Below, piece after piece: positions 36,962 to 45,815 of a stretch of 64,000 nt of DNA. This stretch comes from Lactobacillus johnsonii ATCC 33200 (lineage in GTDB: Bacteria; Bacillota; Bacilli; Lactobacillales; Lactobacillaceae), in the NCBI RefSeq assembly GCF_000159355.1, contig NZ_GG670121.1, positions 57,958 through 121,957 on the forward strand. The letters are read 5' to 3'. The translations under genes were made by a program, and so were the position numbers. The first letter of the stretch is position 1, and every line of letters starts with the position of its first letter. The notes below the pieces were generated by a model that had not been told where the DNA came from, searched no databases, and worked only from the letters and a program-made list of their open reading frames with translations.

Positions 36962-37132
36962 TTATAAGAACATTTGCGTTAAGTAGCTAAATAATAAATC
37001 TAGCAAACCAAGGTAAGCACCAAACAAAATTGAGCTGATGATTACAACACCTGTATCACGTCTATTTTGTTTCCATGTAGGCCATGATACTTTTGCCATA
37101 GTTTGGTTAACACTCTTAATAAACTTAAACAT
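36962..37132 (-). CDS. secE: Preprotein translocase subunit SecE
   Basis: 56 residues. The short single-span SecE: an amphipathic helix (MFKFIKSVNQTMAKVSWPTWKQNRRD) with the invariant VSWPT, then one membrane segment (TGVVIISSILFGAYLGLLDL). It clamps SecY in the translocon. It begins seven bases after rpmG and precedes nusG, as in all Firmicutes. Confidence 0.93.
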   Translation of the reverse strand: MFKFIKSVNQTMAKVSWPTWKQNRRDTGVVIISSILFGAYLGLLDLLFSYLTQMFL

Positions 37133-37139
37133 TGCTTAC

Positions 37140-37289
37140 CTACCTCGTTTCTTTGTGCAAAGTTTGCTTTCCGCAATGCTTGCAAAACTTCTTAAGTTCA
37201 AGTCTTTGCGTTCTATTCTTGCTTGCTGCAATAGAATAATTGCGAGAACCACATACAGTACATGCAAGAGCTGCTTTCTTTACTGCCAT
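37140..37289 (-). CDS. rpmG: 50S ribosomal protein L33 (zinc-binding form)
   Basis: 49 residues: [18 protein letters not shown] and [15 protein letters not shown]. Both CxxC pairs are kept, so this is the C+ (zinc) form. Position before secE is the conserved one. TGCCAT start region is preceded by AGGAGTGG on the minus strand. Confidence 0.94.
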   Translation of the reverse strand: MAVKKAALACTVCGSRNYSIAASKNRTQRLELKKFCKHCGKQTLHKETR

Positions 37290-37619
37290 AAAACCACTCC
37301 TAAACTGCATTTATCTTAGCAAAAAAATGCTATTTTAGCAATTCCTATCAATAAAGTAAAGAAGAATCTAATTTACTCATCAAAAAATTATATCTCCTTT
37401 TAAATAATATTAATAGATAGTGTAGAATTATACTTATAAGATCTTTTTTAATTAAAAATAAAGCTATCTTCAAAATTGAAAATGAAATAAAAAATAACAA
37501 TTTTACTTCATTAACTTTATTTCCGTTTAATTTTAACTGCTCTTATGCTGATATTCAACTGATTGAGAGGATTTATTAATTAAAAGGAGCAACTTTTTCC
37601 TTTTAATTAAATATTTATC
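37290..37619 (+). promoter_or_regulatory. Intergenic region with a hairpin over the polyprenyl-synthase ribosome site
   Basis: No gene is seen in these 330 bases. At 37576-37610 there is a perfect 13-bp inverted repeat, TTAATTAAAAGGA / TCCTTTTAATTAA with a nine-base loop. Its left arm contains the only good ribosome site (AAAAGGAG), which lies about 30 bases before the ATG at 37620. Without another structure the site would be paired. There is no T-run after it, so it is not a terminator. Confidence 0.5.
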
Positions 37620-38672
37620 ATGGCAGAAAATTCAACTCATCCACTACAAAATTTACTTCCCGAAAAAAGAAACAATAACAAGAGTAATTTCACTTTTTGG
37701 GACAATTTTCCAGAAACTCAAAAAGATATGATTGCCATCAATCGTATTATTTTAAAACATGTAAATACTGTTCCGGGTCTACTAGGAGACGCCTTAAAAG
37801 ATACTTTTGCTTCCCCTGGGAAAATGCTACGTCCTGCTTGTGTAATGCTCTTTGGCTCTTTTGGGCCAAACGCTAACCAAAAACGCGAAGAACTACAAAA
37901 AATAGCAACCTCAATTGAGACACTCCATAATGCTACTTTAATTCACGATGATATTATCGATGAATCGAGCATGCGCCATGGAAGACCCTCAATTCAAACA
38001 AAATATGGCAAGCATATCGCAGTTTACGCTGGCGATTATTTATTTGCTTTATCACTCACTCTTTTAAGTGAAAATGCTCAAAGTTTGCACAGTGTTATTG
38101 CAGATGGAAAAACCATGCAAAATATCCTAGTTGGTGAAACTGAACAGTATAACAATGCCTATAACATTAATATTTCTGAAAAGGAATACTTAGACCAAAT
38201 TAAGGGTAAAACTGGAGTCTTATTTGGCTTAGCTTGTTTTATTGGCGCTTATGAGAGTGGTCTTAAAGTAACTAGGGCTCTAAAAGCTAAAAAGTTTGGT
38301 GAATACTTGGGCCAAGCTTTTCAACTAAGAGATGATATTTTAGACTATACAACTACTAGTTCTACTTTTAAAAAGCCGGTCTTATTAGATGTTAAAGATG
38401 GTATCTACTCTGGCCCCTTAATTTTCGCCTTACAAAACGACTCTACAGGCTGCTTACATGAGTTAGTTAAATTAGGAAAAGATTTGACTAAGGAACAACT
38501 ACAAGAGATAGAAAAAATGGTTAATGACCTTGGCGGGGTAAAACGAGCACAAAAGTTAGCTGATAAATTCACTGATAAAGCTTTACACAACTTGCAAAAG
38601 CATTGGCCAGACAACAAAACTCGCCAGCAACTTGAAGAGCTGACAAGTATTTTATTAAAGAGAAGCTATTAA
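37620..38672 (+). CDS. Polyprenyl diphosphate synthase
   Basis: 350 residues of the trans-isoprenyl synthase family. FARM and SARM motifs are LIHDDIIDESSMRHGRPS and FQLRDDILDYT; GKMLRPACVMLFG is the N-terminal substrate region. The residue order suggests a long-chain (heptaprenyl-type) enzyme that extends farnesyl diphosphate for a quinone side chain or carrier lipid. It is the first gene of a block inserted between rpmG and sigH. No ribosome site lies at normal distance before the ATG. Confidence 0.87.
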   Translation: MAENSTHPLQNLLPEKRNNNKSNFTFWDNFPETQKDMIAINRIILKHVNTVPGLLGDALKDTFASPGKMLRPACVMLFGSFGPNANQKREELQKIATSIETLHNATLIHDDIIDESSMRHGRPSIQTKYGKHIAVYAGDYLFALSLTLLSENAQSLHSVIADGKTMQNILVGETEQYNNAYNINISEKEYLDQIKGKTGVLFGLACFIGAYESGLKVTRALKAKKFGEYLGQAFQLRDDILDYTTTSSTFKKPVLLDVKDGIYSGPLIFALQNDSTGCLHELVKLGKDLTKEQLQEIEKMVNDLGGVKRAQKLADKFTDKALHNLQKHWPDNKTRQQLEELTSILLKRSY

Positions 38673-38675
38673 TTA

Positions 38676-38702
38676 AGAGAATGTTAAGACATTCTCTTTT
38701 CT
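38676..38702 (+). terminator. Terminator after the polyprenyl synthase gene
   Basis: AGAGAATGT / ACATTCTCT with loop TAAG, then TTTTCTTT. Confidence 0.85.
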
Positions 38703-38768
38703 TTCCTTATTCTTTACTAATTCGCTATAATCTTTTTTGGATTATAATTCTAGAAAGTAGGAAAAAAA

Positions 38769-40016
38769 GTGAATAAGAAAAAAGAAAATTCGCATTTTTT
38801 TGCCTGGTGGGTTTTTATTGCCTCCTGTTTAATTTCTTTAGTAGGATTTGGATTAATTGTTAATACTATTGGTTTATTCTTTGAACCAATTAGTAAAAGT
38901 TTCCATGTTGGTCGAGCAAGCGTTGCTTTAATGACAACCTTGCAAAATGCTGCTGCCGCAATTACCTTGCTGTTTGCAGGTAAAATTATGACCAAGCTTA
39001 ACTTGCGTTGGCTTTTAACTTTCTGTTTTGCTGTAATTGGAGTTTCCATGCTTAGCTTATCAGTAGCTCAAAGTTTAACTCATTTTTACATTGCTTGGAT
39101 CATCATTGGAATTTGTCAACCAATTGCTATTACTTTATCCATCCCTGTCCTATTAGGAAATTGGTTCAATGAAAAATTAGGAACTGTGATGGGAATTGCC
39201 CTTGGAGTTTCAGCCTTTGGTGGTACCATCTTTAACCCAATTATTGGTAACATCATTACCAACTTTGGATGGAGAGGTGGCTTCATCTGCGAAGGATTAC
39301 TGATTCTCGGAATTTTAGTTCCTTCAGCATTCTTCCTAAGAGAAAAACCTAACCAAAAACACCAAGCATATGGCAAAGTGAAAAATATACCAGAAAAAGT
39401 TCTTGAAACTAGTGGTATTACCCTTAAGGCAGCTCTTAAGACCCCTGTCTTTTATGCTCTAGCATTTGCAATGCTTGCACTGCAATTTGTTTCTGGATCT
39501 GTGCAACATATTTCAGGTCATATCACCAGCCAAGGCCTCCCATTAACAATTGGTGCATCAGTAGTTTCTGGGGTAATGCTTGGAGCAGCGGCTGGTAAGA
39601 TTTCTATCGGTTTTATGCTTGATCGTTTTAATACACGAGCTACTTTATTTATTTATTCTCTATTTGGCTTGTTAGGCTGGAGCGGTGAAATTTTCTTTAA
39701 GACTAGTCTTCCACTTATTGCCTCTGCCTTTATTTTAGGTTTGGGTCAAGGTGTGTGTTTAGTTGCTCTTCCTTACCTTATTCGAGAAGAATTCGGAGCT
39801 AAGGACTACAGTACAATTCTTTCAGTAATTAATATGACTGGTGCATTTGCAATGTCTGCATCTGTTTACTTGAACGGTCTTTTATTTGATACTACTGGTT
39901 CTTATAACTTCGGTTGGGCAATCAACGCAACTGCTTTTGCGCTCAGTTTTGTTGCTTTGTTCCTTACTCTCAAAAAGCAAAATGCATCTCAACCATTAAA
40001 AGAAAGTATAGATTAA
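38769..40016 (+). CDS. MFS transporter, OFA/monocarboxylate-like
   Basis: 415 residues, twelve hydrophobic segments in two halves. GTG start after GTAGGAAAA. The N-terminal FFAWWVFIASCLISLVGFGL, the loop GNWFNEKLGTVMGIALGVS and SIGFMLDRFNTRATLF resemble the oxalate/formate antiporter (OFA) branch of MFS. The substrate is probably a small carboxylate but cannot be read from the sequence. Confidence 0.85.
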   Translation: MNKKKENSHFFAWWVFIASCLISLVGFGLIVNTIGLFFEPISKSFHVGRASVALMTTLQNAAAAITLLFAGKIMTKLNLRWLLTFCFAVIGVSMLSLSVAQSLTHFYIAWIIIGICQPIAITLSIPVLLGNWFNEKLGTVMGIALGVSAFGGTIFNPIIGNIITNFGWRGGFICEGLLILGILVPSAFFLREKPNQKHQAYGKVKNIPEKVLETSGITLKAALKTPVFYALAFAMLALQFVSGSVQHISGHITSQGLPLTIGASVVSGVMLGAAAGKISIGFMLDRFNTRATLFIYSLFGLLGWSGEIFFKTSLPLIASAFILGLGQGVCLVALPYLIREEFGAKDYSTILSVINMTGAFAMSASVYLNGLLFDTTGSYNFGWAINATAFALSFVALFLTLKKQNASQPLKESID

Positions 40017-40050
40017 ACTTATAGTTATCTATGCTAACTTAATATTAGTA

Positions 40051-40093
40051 AAAGCTTACTCATTGACTTACAATAAATGAGTAAGCTTTTTTT
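40051..40093 (+). terminator. Terminator after the MFS gene
   Basis: AAGCTTACTCATT / AATGAGTAAGCTT with a loop of about 12 bases, followed by TTTTTT. Confidence 0.88.
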
Positions 40094-40115
40094 ATTAATG
40101 TTGGGGTGAAAAAAT

Positions 40116-41876
40116 ATGAACAAACATCCAGAATTTTTATTAAACAAGATTAAAAGTCCAAAAGATCTTAAAAAATTAGATCTAAAAGAACTAGAACAAT
40201 TAGCTAGTGAAATTAGAACCTTGATCCTAGAAAAAGATGCTGCTAAAGGTGGCCACTTAGGACCAGATCTAGGAATTGTCGAAGCTACAATTGCCTACCA
40301 CTATGTTTTTGATGCACCTAAAGACAAGATTGTTTGGGACGTTTCTCACCAAACTTATCCACACAAGATGTTAACTGGACGTGCTTATGGTTGGCTTGAT
40401 CATGATAAGTACGAAGAGGTAACTCCTTATTCTAATCCTGAGGAAAGTCCATATGACTACTTTGCTGTTGGTCATACTTCAACTTCAGTTGCTTTAGCAA
40501 CTGGAATGGCCAGAGCACGTGATATGCTCGGAGAACATGAAAATATTACGGCTCTTATTGGAGATGGTTCTCTAACTGGTGGCTTAGCCTTTGAAGGCTT
40601 TAATAATGCAGCTGATGAAAAGCATAATCTAATTATTGTAGTAAATGACAATCAAATGTCGATTGATGATAATGTCGGCGGTGTTGTAACTGCTTTGAAG
40701 AAATTACGTGAATCAAATGGTCAAACAGCTGATAATCCATTTACTGCAATGGGACTAGATTATAAATATGTTGGTCAGGGAAATGATATTAAAGCAATGA
40801 TTGATGCCTTCAAATCAATTAAAGATATTGACCACCCAATTGTTTTACATATCAATACCCTTAAGGGTAAGGGATATGAGCCAGCTCTTGAAAATGAAGC
40901 TAGTCACCACTGGGTATTGCCTTTTGATCTTAAGACGGACAAGACAACTGTACCAGCTCCAAAGACTCCTAATCCAACTACTGTAGTTTTGGATTTCTTA
41001 AAGAAACATATTGAAAATCAAGAAAACATCTTAGCCATCAATGCTGCTATCCCTGGCGTCTTTGGCTTAGGAGAGATTAAGAATAAGTATCCTAAGAATT
41101 ATAAGGATGTAGGAATTGCTGAACAAGAGTCTGTTGCCTTTGCTGCAGGGGCTGTTAAAGAAGGAATTATCCCCGTCTTATTTGAAAACTCCACTTTCTT
41201 ACAACGGGCTTATGATCAGCTTTCTCACGATGTAGCAGCTAACGATCTACCAGTCGTAATGGTGGTAGCTGGCGGCGGAACTACTGGCACTTCTAAGACC
41301 CACTTAGGTATTTTTGACAACGCCATGGTCGCAAATTGGCCAAACTGGGAATACTTAGCTCCTACCACCTTGAATGAATTAAAATCAATGCTTGAATGGG
41401 CAGTTAAGCAAAGAAAGCATCCCGTAGCAATTAAATCTCCAGTAAATCCAATTCCAGAAGGTGAACTAGTGGATGAAGACTATTCAACTATTAAGTATGA
41501 TGTAAAGCCCGGTTCTAAGGTTGCCATCATTGGTTTAGGTGACTTTTATCAATTAGGTGAAAAGGTAGTTGATTTATTAAAGACAGAAAACATTAATGCC
41601 ACTTTGATCAATCCAAAGTCTGCTGCTCACCTTGATTATGACGCATTAGATGAACTTCAAAACGACCATGAATTAGTGGTTACTCTAGAAGACAACAGTA
41701 TTGATGGTGGTTTTGGTCAAAAGGTTGCTAGCTACTATGGTCCAACTAAGATGATGGTTAAGAATTATGGTGCTAAAAAGGAATACACTGATAATGAACC
41801 AAAAGAATCCATCTACAAGCGTGATCATTTAATGCCTGATCAAATTGTTAGTGACATTTTAGAAATCCTAAAATAA
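40116..41876 (+). CDS. Transketolase-family protein, DXS-like
   Basis: 586 residues with the domain order of 1-deoxy-D-xylulose-5-phosphate synthase: TPP domain (IGDGSLTGGLAFEGFNNA ... VVNDNQMSID), central Pyr domain (GIAEQESVAFAAGAVKEG, with the catalytic glutamate) and C-terminal transketolase domain (AIIGLGDFYQLGEKVVDLL). It is about 40 residues shorter than typical DXS. Lactobacilli of this group make isopentenyl diphosphate by the mevalonate route and are not expected to have the rest of the MEP pathway, so another thiamine-dependent reaction is likely. It starts after GGGGTG. Confidence 0.8.
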   Translation: MNKHPEFLLNKIKSPKDLKKLDLKELEQLASEIRTLILEKDAAKGGHLGPDLGIVEATIAYHYVFDAPKDKIVWDVSHQTYPHKMLTGRAYGWLDHDKYEEVTPYSNPEESPYDYFAVGHTSTSVALATGMARARDMLGEHENITALIGDGSLTGGLAFEGFNNAADEKHNLIIVVNDNQMSIDDNVGGVVTALKKLRESNGQTADNPFTAMGLDYKYVGQGNDIKAMIDAFKSIKDIDHPIVLHINTLKGKGYEPALENEASHHWVLPFDLKTDKTTVPAPKTPNPTTVVLDFLKKHIENQENILAINAAIPGVFGLGEIKNKYPKNYKDVGIAEQESVAFAAGAVKEGIIPVLFENSTFLQRAYDQLSHDVAANDLPVVMVVAGGGTTGTSKTHLGIFDNAMVANWPNWEYLAPTTLNELKSMLEWAVKQRKHPVAIKSPVNPIPEGELVDEDYSTIKYDVKPGSKVAIIGLGDFYQLGEKVVDLLKTENINATLINPKSAAHLDYDALDELQNDHELVVTLEDNSIDGGFGQKVASYYGPTKMMVKNYGAKKEYTDNEPKESIYKRDHLMPDQIVSDILEILK

Positions 41877-41900
41877 GTCAAATTCATATTTATATTAGAA

Positions 41901-41941
41901 AAAAGGTAAATTGTACTAATTTGATACAATTTACCTTTTTA
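41901..41941. terminator. Bidirectional terminator
   Basis: AAAAAGGTAAATTGTA / TACAATTTACCTTTTT, 16 perfect pairs with a nine-base loop, between the convergent DXS-like and gluconate-kinase genes. Confidence 0.92.
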
Positions 41942-43450
41942 TTATTCAAATAATTTAGGATATTTTTTCTGAAATTGAGCTATTTTGTCATAGCTTTGGT
42001 CTAAATCATGTTCTACTTCTCGATATATCGGAATTATATCCTGGTAGACCTGCACATTTTTTTGATTTGGAAAATATACTTTACTGTCATCTATTTCTTT
42101 CACTATTTTGTCTAAGCTATTCTCTTCATTCAAGCCTAATTGTGCTAGAAACATGGCTGCTAAAGTTCCACTTTGATCATTTTTAATTACCACTACTGGT
42201 AAATTAAAAATATCAGCAATTAACTGCCTTACAAAATCACTTCTTACAAAGCCGCCAGTGACTCTTAATGCTTCTGGTTCCCCTATTTTTTCGCGCAATC
42301 CTCTAGCTGCACCTAAAAGATTAAAGACAATACCTTCTAAAACACTCCGCGCCATTTGCGGTTTAGTGTGGTTTCGACTTAATCCAATAAAAGATCCGCG
42401 AGCTTGAGCATTCCAAATTGGTGATCGTTCTCCCCCTAAATAGGGATGAAAAATCAAGCCATTACTACCAGCAGGAACAGTTTCAGCAACATTAATAAAA
42501 TCTTCTGCAGTCTGATCGGGCCCAAAAATTGTTTTTCTAGCCCACTCAAATACGATTCCTCCATTATTTACTGGGCCACCAAGAAGATAATGACTTTTAT
42601 CGACTGGATAACAAAAGAAGCGATTTTTTGAGTCAACTATTGCTTTAGGTGCAATTGCTCTTACAGCCCCTGATGTACCAACATTTAGTGCAAAGTATTT
42701 TTTATCTAAAACACCAACACCAATTGTTGATAAATATCCATCACTAGCTCCTAAAATAATTTTTGTTTCAGAATTTAAACCCAATTTTTGTACATATTCT
42801 GCTTCTACTTTTCCAACCACATATTCTGGTTTAGCTATGATTGGCAATTTTTCTGGATCTAGTTCAATTTTATCAAGTAATTTCCTATCCCAAGTTAAAG
42901 TGTGCAAGTTAAGCAAGCCTGTTCCAGCTGCCATAGTTATATCGGTAACGATCTTGCCAGTTAAACGCCAAATAATATATTCTTTAATTCCAATCCACTT
43001 TTGCACCTGTGCAAAAAGTTTAGGATTTTCTGCTTTAATCCACAGTAATTTATACACAGGAGCCATTGGATGAGGCGGCATCCCTGTCTGTTGATAAATA
43101 TCTTGCGCAAGCCCCTTTTCTTTTGCTTGGGCCACAAGCTGGCTACTTCGATTATCTGCCCAAGTAATACTGTTAGTTAGTGCTTTATCATCTTTTCCAA
43201 GACCGATCAAACTATGCATTTGGCTCGACCAAGAAATTGCTTTAATTTTTCCTGACACTCTTTTACTTAAGTCGAAAATAATCTTTTGAACAGCATCAAA
43301 TATTACTTGTGTATCTTCTTCCGCTTGATCTACTTTTTCTTGAATTAAAGGATAAGGAAGTGACATTTCTTCAATCTTCTTGCCATTTTCTTGATATAAT
43401 ACACCCTTACTTGCTGTTGTTCCGATATCCATCCCAATTATATAGTCCAT
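41942..43450 (-). CDS. gntK: Gluconate kinase, FGGY family
   Basis: 502 residues from ATG at 43450, behind AAAGGGGCGG; the upstream in-frame ATG lacks a site. FGGY fold: MDYIIGMDIGTTASKGVLY at the phosphate-1 loop, SWSSQMHSLIGL, and the C-terminal ALRVTGGFVRSDFVRQLIADIF. The overall sequence fits gluconokinases, which make 6-phosphogluconate, although xylulose kinases are close relatives. No permease gene is adjacent. Confidence 0.82.
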   Translation of the reverse strand: MDYIIGMDIGTTASKGVLYQENGKKIEEMSLPYPLIQEKVDQAEEDTQVIFDAVQKIIFDLSKRVSGKIKAISWSSQMHSLIGLGKDDKALTNSITWADNRSSQLVAQAKEKGLAQDIYQQTGMPPHPMAPVYKLLWIKAENPKLFAQVQKWIGIKEYIIWRLTGKIVTDITMAAGTGLLNLHTLTWDRKLLDKIELDPEKLPIIAKPEYVVGKVEAEYVQKLGLNSETKIILGASDGYLSTIGVGVLDKKYFALNVGTSGAVRAIAPKAIVDSKNRFFCYPVDKSHYLLGGPVNNGGIVFEWARKTIFGPDQTAEDFINVAETVPAGSNGLIFHPYLGGERSPIWNAQARGSFIGLSRNHTKPQMARSVLEGIVFNLLGAARGLREKIGEPEALRVTGGFVRSDFVRQLIADIFNLPVVVIKNDQSGTLAAMFLAQLGLNEENSLDKIVKEIDDSKVYFPNQKNVQVYQDIIPIYREVEHDLDQSYDKIAQFQKKYPKLFE

Positions 43451-43483
43451 AAGCCGCCCCTTTCTTTTAAAATATATTTTCTC

Positions 43484-43516
43484 ACAAAAAAAGAACAATC
43501 CCTAGAGATTGTTCTT
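43484..43516 (-). terminator. Terminator after the 72-residue protein gene
   Basis: AGAACAATC / GATTGTTCT with loop TCTAGG, then seven T on the minus strand. A second inverted repeat, GTGGTCA / TGACCAC (43521-43543), lies between it and the gene. Confidence 0.85.
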
Positions 43517-43571
43517 TGGTGGTCAAACAATACGTGACCACTGTGCGTAGAATTATTGTTTTTAGGTGATA

Positions 43572-43790
43572 TTACTTCTTAAGATTTTTGTTGACGAAGG
43601 CTTCGATCTTATCGTCAGAGTCTTTCAAGAACGGAAGCATGTCACTTTCCGTCTTCATGGTATCTCTACCATTCTTTTCCATAAAGTAGTCCCAAAGTGC
43701 GTCTCTAACAGGCATGTCAGAATCGCTCCAATCAAAAACTTCCTTCATGTGACGGTCTAACAATTCTGTCTTAATAACTTCATCTGCCAT
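43572..43790 (-). CDS. Small acidic protein of unknown function
   Basis: 72 residues, soluble ([20 protein letters not shown] ... [19 protein letters not shown]). It has an AGGAGGTAA ribosome site and its own terminator, so it is likely expressed. No cysteine, membrane segment or motif that I know. Confidence 0.75.
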   Translation of the reverse strand: MADEVIKTELLDRHMKEVFDWSDSDMPVRDALWDYFMEKNGRDTMKTESDMLPFLKDSDDKIEAFVNKNLKK

Positions 43791-43857
43791 CTTAAAATTA
43801 CCTCCTAAATAAATTCTACAAAACTTATTATAGTCTTTTTATTCGTTCTATGCGAAT

Positions 43858-44415
43858 TTAAAACAATTCTTTCCGCATTTTTGCCTTACACCGAGCCTTT
43901 GCTTGTAGTAATTGATAACGACTATAATTTGTCTTCTTACTCGCTTCTTCAATCGTTAATTCCCCCAGAAAAACTTTGAGAGCAATTACCTCTTTTTCTG
44001 ACAACTTGTTAATAAATTTTTGATACATTTCCTTTCTAGGTGTAATCTGCATCTCTTCAACTTCTTCTTTAATCAAATTTTTATGCACCACATTGTCATA
44101 GGAAATAGCTTTAGTAAAAGACGTTCTTTTCTGTGCTAATTCATACCTTAAGAGTGATCGGAGATGATTATAAAATTTTGTCCGATAATACGCCCCAAAA
44201 CTATTTGCTCGTTTCTCATCGTAGGTACAGCAACTTTGATAACACATGATTAATGCTTCTTGTTCCCAGTCATCATGATCAAAATTGCGAATGAAAAAAC
44301 TTAGTTTTGCTCCATTGATTAAAGGCCGATACCGCTCTACTAGTTCATGCAAAGCTTCCATATCTTGCTCTTCTTTTACACGTCGAATCAAATAAACTTC
44401 ATTCAATCTTTCCAT
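43858..44415 (-). CDS. Sigma factor of the SigH/ComX type
   Basis: 185 residues: region 2 (ALHELVERYRPLINGAKLSF, then HDDWEQEALIMCYQSCCTYDE) and a region 4 helix-turn-helix (LGELTIEEASKKTNYSRYQLLQAKARCK). It lies where Bacillus has sigH, downstream of rlmB, before the ribosomal-protein genes. In lactobacilli this protein is the presumed competence sigma factor (ComX), although natural transformation is rarely shown. Its expression signals are not evident; the 214 bases upstream hold the rlmB terminator only. Confidence 0.85.
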   Translation of the reverse strand: MERLNEVYLIRRVKEEQDMEALHELVERYRPLINGAKLSFFIRNFDHDDWEQEALIMCYQSCCTYDEKRANSFGAYYRTKFYNHLRSLLRYELAQKRTSFTKAISYDNVVHKNLIKEEVEEMQITPRKEMYQKFINKLSEKEVIALKVFLGELTIEEASKKTNYSRYQLLQAKARCKAKMRKELF

Positions 44416-44572
44416 TCCGGAAATTCCTCCTTTTCTATTTGGTAATAAGAATAAAAAAGAAAAAATCTCATTCTAAGGGAACGAATGTTTATTAATCACA
44501 GGTATAGAGCAACTGTACTTTGTTAATGATCAAGACTTTAATGTGTGTTTGTTTTTATAACTATAAGCAATA

Positions 44573-44618
44573 AAAAAATTGTCACTTAGTTCTTTATAAA
44601 ACTAAATGACAATTTTTT
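44573..44618 (-). terminator. rlmB terminator
   Basis: AATTGTCAYTTAGTT-type stem, 15-17 pairs with one mismatch, at 44578-44613, with seven T on the minus strand. Confidence 0.88.
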
Positions 44619-44629
44619 CTAATCTTTAA

Positions 44630-45385
44630 TTATTTTTCAGGATGACGACTATTGAACATTCCATAAAGCAAAACACCAGTTGCAACACTAGCATTTAATG
44701 ATTGAACATGTCCAACCATTGGAATGGTTAAAGTTTGATCCATTTGCTTTAACAATAATGGAGAAATTCCCTTACCTTCATTACCAATCACAAGCACTGT
44801 CTTTCCTTTGGCATTCCACTTACGATAATCTTCACCTTCCATTGCAGTACCAAAAATCCAGTAACCACGCTTTTTCAGCATCTTAGTAGTTTGAACTAAG
44901 TTATTAACTCGAGCTACTGGCACATAATCAATTGCACCCGTTGAAGTTTTGGCAACAACAGAAGTTAAACCACTTGCTCTTCTCTTTGGAATAATGACTG
45001 CATCCACGCCTGTCGCATCACAAGTCCTTAAGATCGAACCTAGGTTATGGGGATCTTCAATTGAATCAAGCATTAAGATAAATGGTTCTTTTCCTTCTTG
45101 GTCAAACTTATCTAAGAGTTCATCTAAATCAGCATATTCAAATGGAGCTACAGTTAAGACCAAGCCTTGGTGATTTTCATGGTTAACCATTTGATCCAAC
45201 TTATTTTTAGGAGCATTTTGAACAACTAGATTTTTTTTACGTGCTAATTGATAAACTTGATTAGCAAATTCTTCCTGAACGCCATTTTGTAAAAATACTT
45301 TATTAATTAAGTTAGCATCCTGTGTTTTTAAAAAATCAATGCCAGCATGACGTCCATATACAAATTCATCATTATTTGAACTCAT
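44630..45385 (-). CDS. rlmB: 23S rRNA 2'-O-methyltransferase RlmB (SpoU/TrmH family)
   Basis: 251 residues. Substrate-binding N-terminus (FVYGRHAGIDFLKTQ) and SPOUT knot motifs DSIEDPHNLGSILRTCDATG, VIGNEGKGISPLL and SLNASVATGVLLY. It methylates G2251-type positions in 23S rRNA. Overlaps the mrnC stop by 14 bases. Confidence 0.94.
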   Translation of the reverse strand: MSSNNDEFVYGRHAGIDFLKTQDANLINKVFLQNGVQEEFANQVYQLARKKNLVVQNAPKNKLDQMVNHENHQGLVLTVAPFEYADLDELLDKFDQEGKEPFILMLDSIEDPHNLGSILRTCDATGVDAVIIPKRRASGLTSVVAKTSTGAIDYVPVARVNNLVQTTKMLKKRGYWIFGTAMEGEDYRKWNAKGKTVLVIGNEGKGISPLLLKQMDQTLTIPMVGHVQSLNASVATGVLLYGMFNSRHPEK

Positions 45386-45815
45386 AATTATCTAGTCCTC
45401 CTTGTTCTACTTGGTCAATGCACCATTTTGCAAGTTCATCAACACGTTCTTTTTTACCTAATAAATCTAAGTATCCAAACATCGCTTCAAATCCAGTTGA
45501 GAGCTTATAAGTGTTAATTGAAGTGTTTTTTGCATGCGTATGACTTTTAGCATTTCTTCCTCTCTTGAAGGCTGCTAATTCATCTTCATCTAGCATTTCT
45601 AAGTCTTGCATTTTAGTAATTAATGCTGCTTGAGCTTTGGCGGAAACATAATGTGTTGCATATCGTTGAAGCATTTGTGGTTTTACAATTCCGCCCTTAA
45701 CCAAGTGACGTCTGATATAAACCTCATATACTCCATCCCCTAAATAAGCTAAAGTAAGAGGACCTAACCCATCTGGATTAGTATTTTTTTCTGTTAAAAT
45801 CTTCGGCTTAAGCAC
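45372..45815 (-). CDS. mrnC: Mini-ribonuclease 3
   Basis: 147 residues from GTG at 45815, three bases after AGGTGGC. RNase III catalytic domain without a dsRNA-binding domain: [17 protein letters not shown] carries the signature and catalytic aspartate, and [18 protein letters not shown] the second acidic cluster. It matures 23S rRNA ends. Overlaps cysS by eight bases. Confidence 0.93.
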   Translation of the reverse strand: MLKPKILTEKNTNPDGLGPLTLAYLGDGVYEVYIRRHLVKGGIVKPQMLQRYATHYVSAKAQAALITKMQDLEMLDEDELAAFKRGRNAKSHTHAKNTSINTYKLSTGFEAMFGYLDLLGKKERVDELAKWCIDQVEQGGLDNYEFK

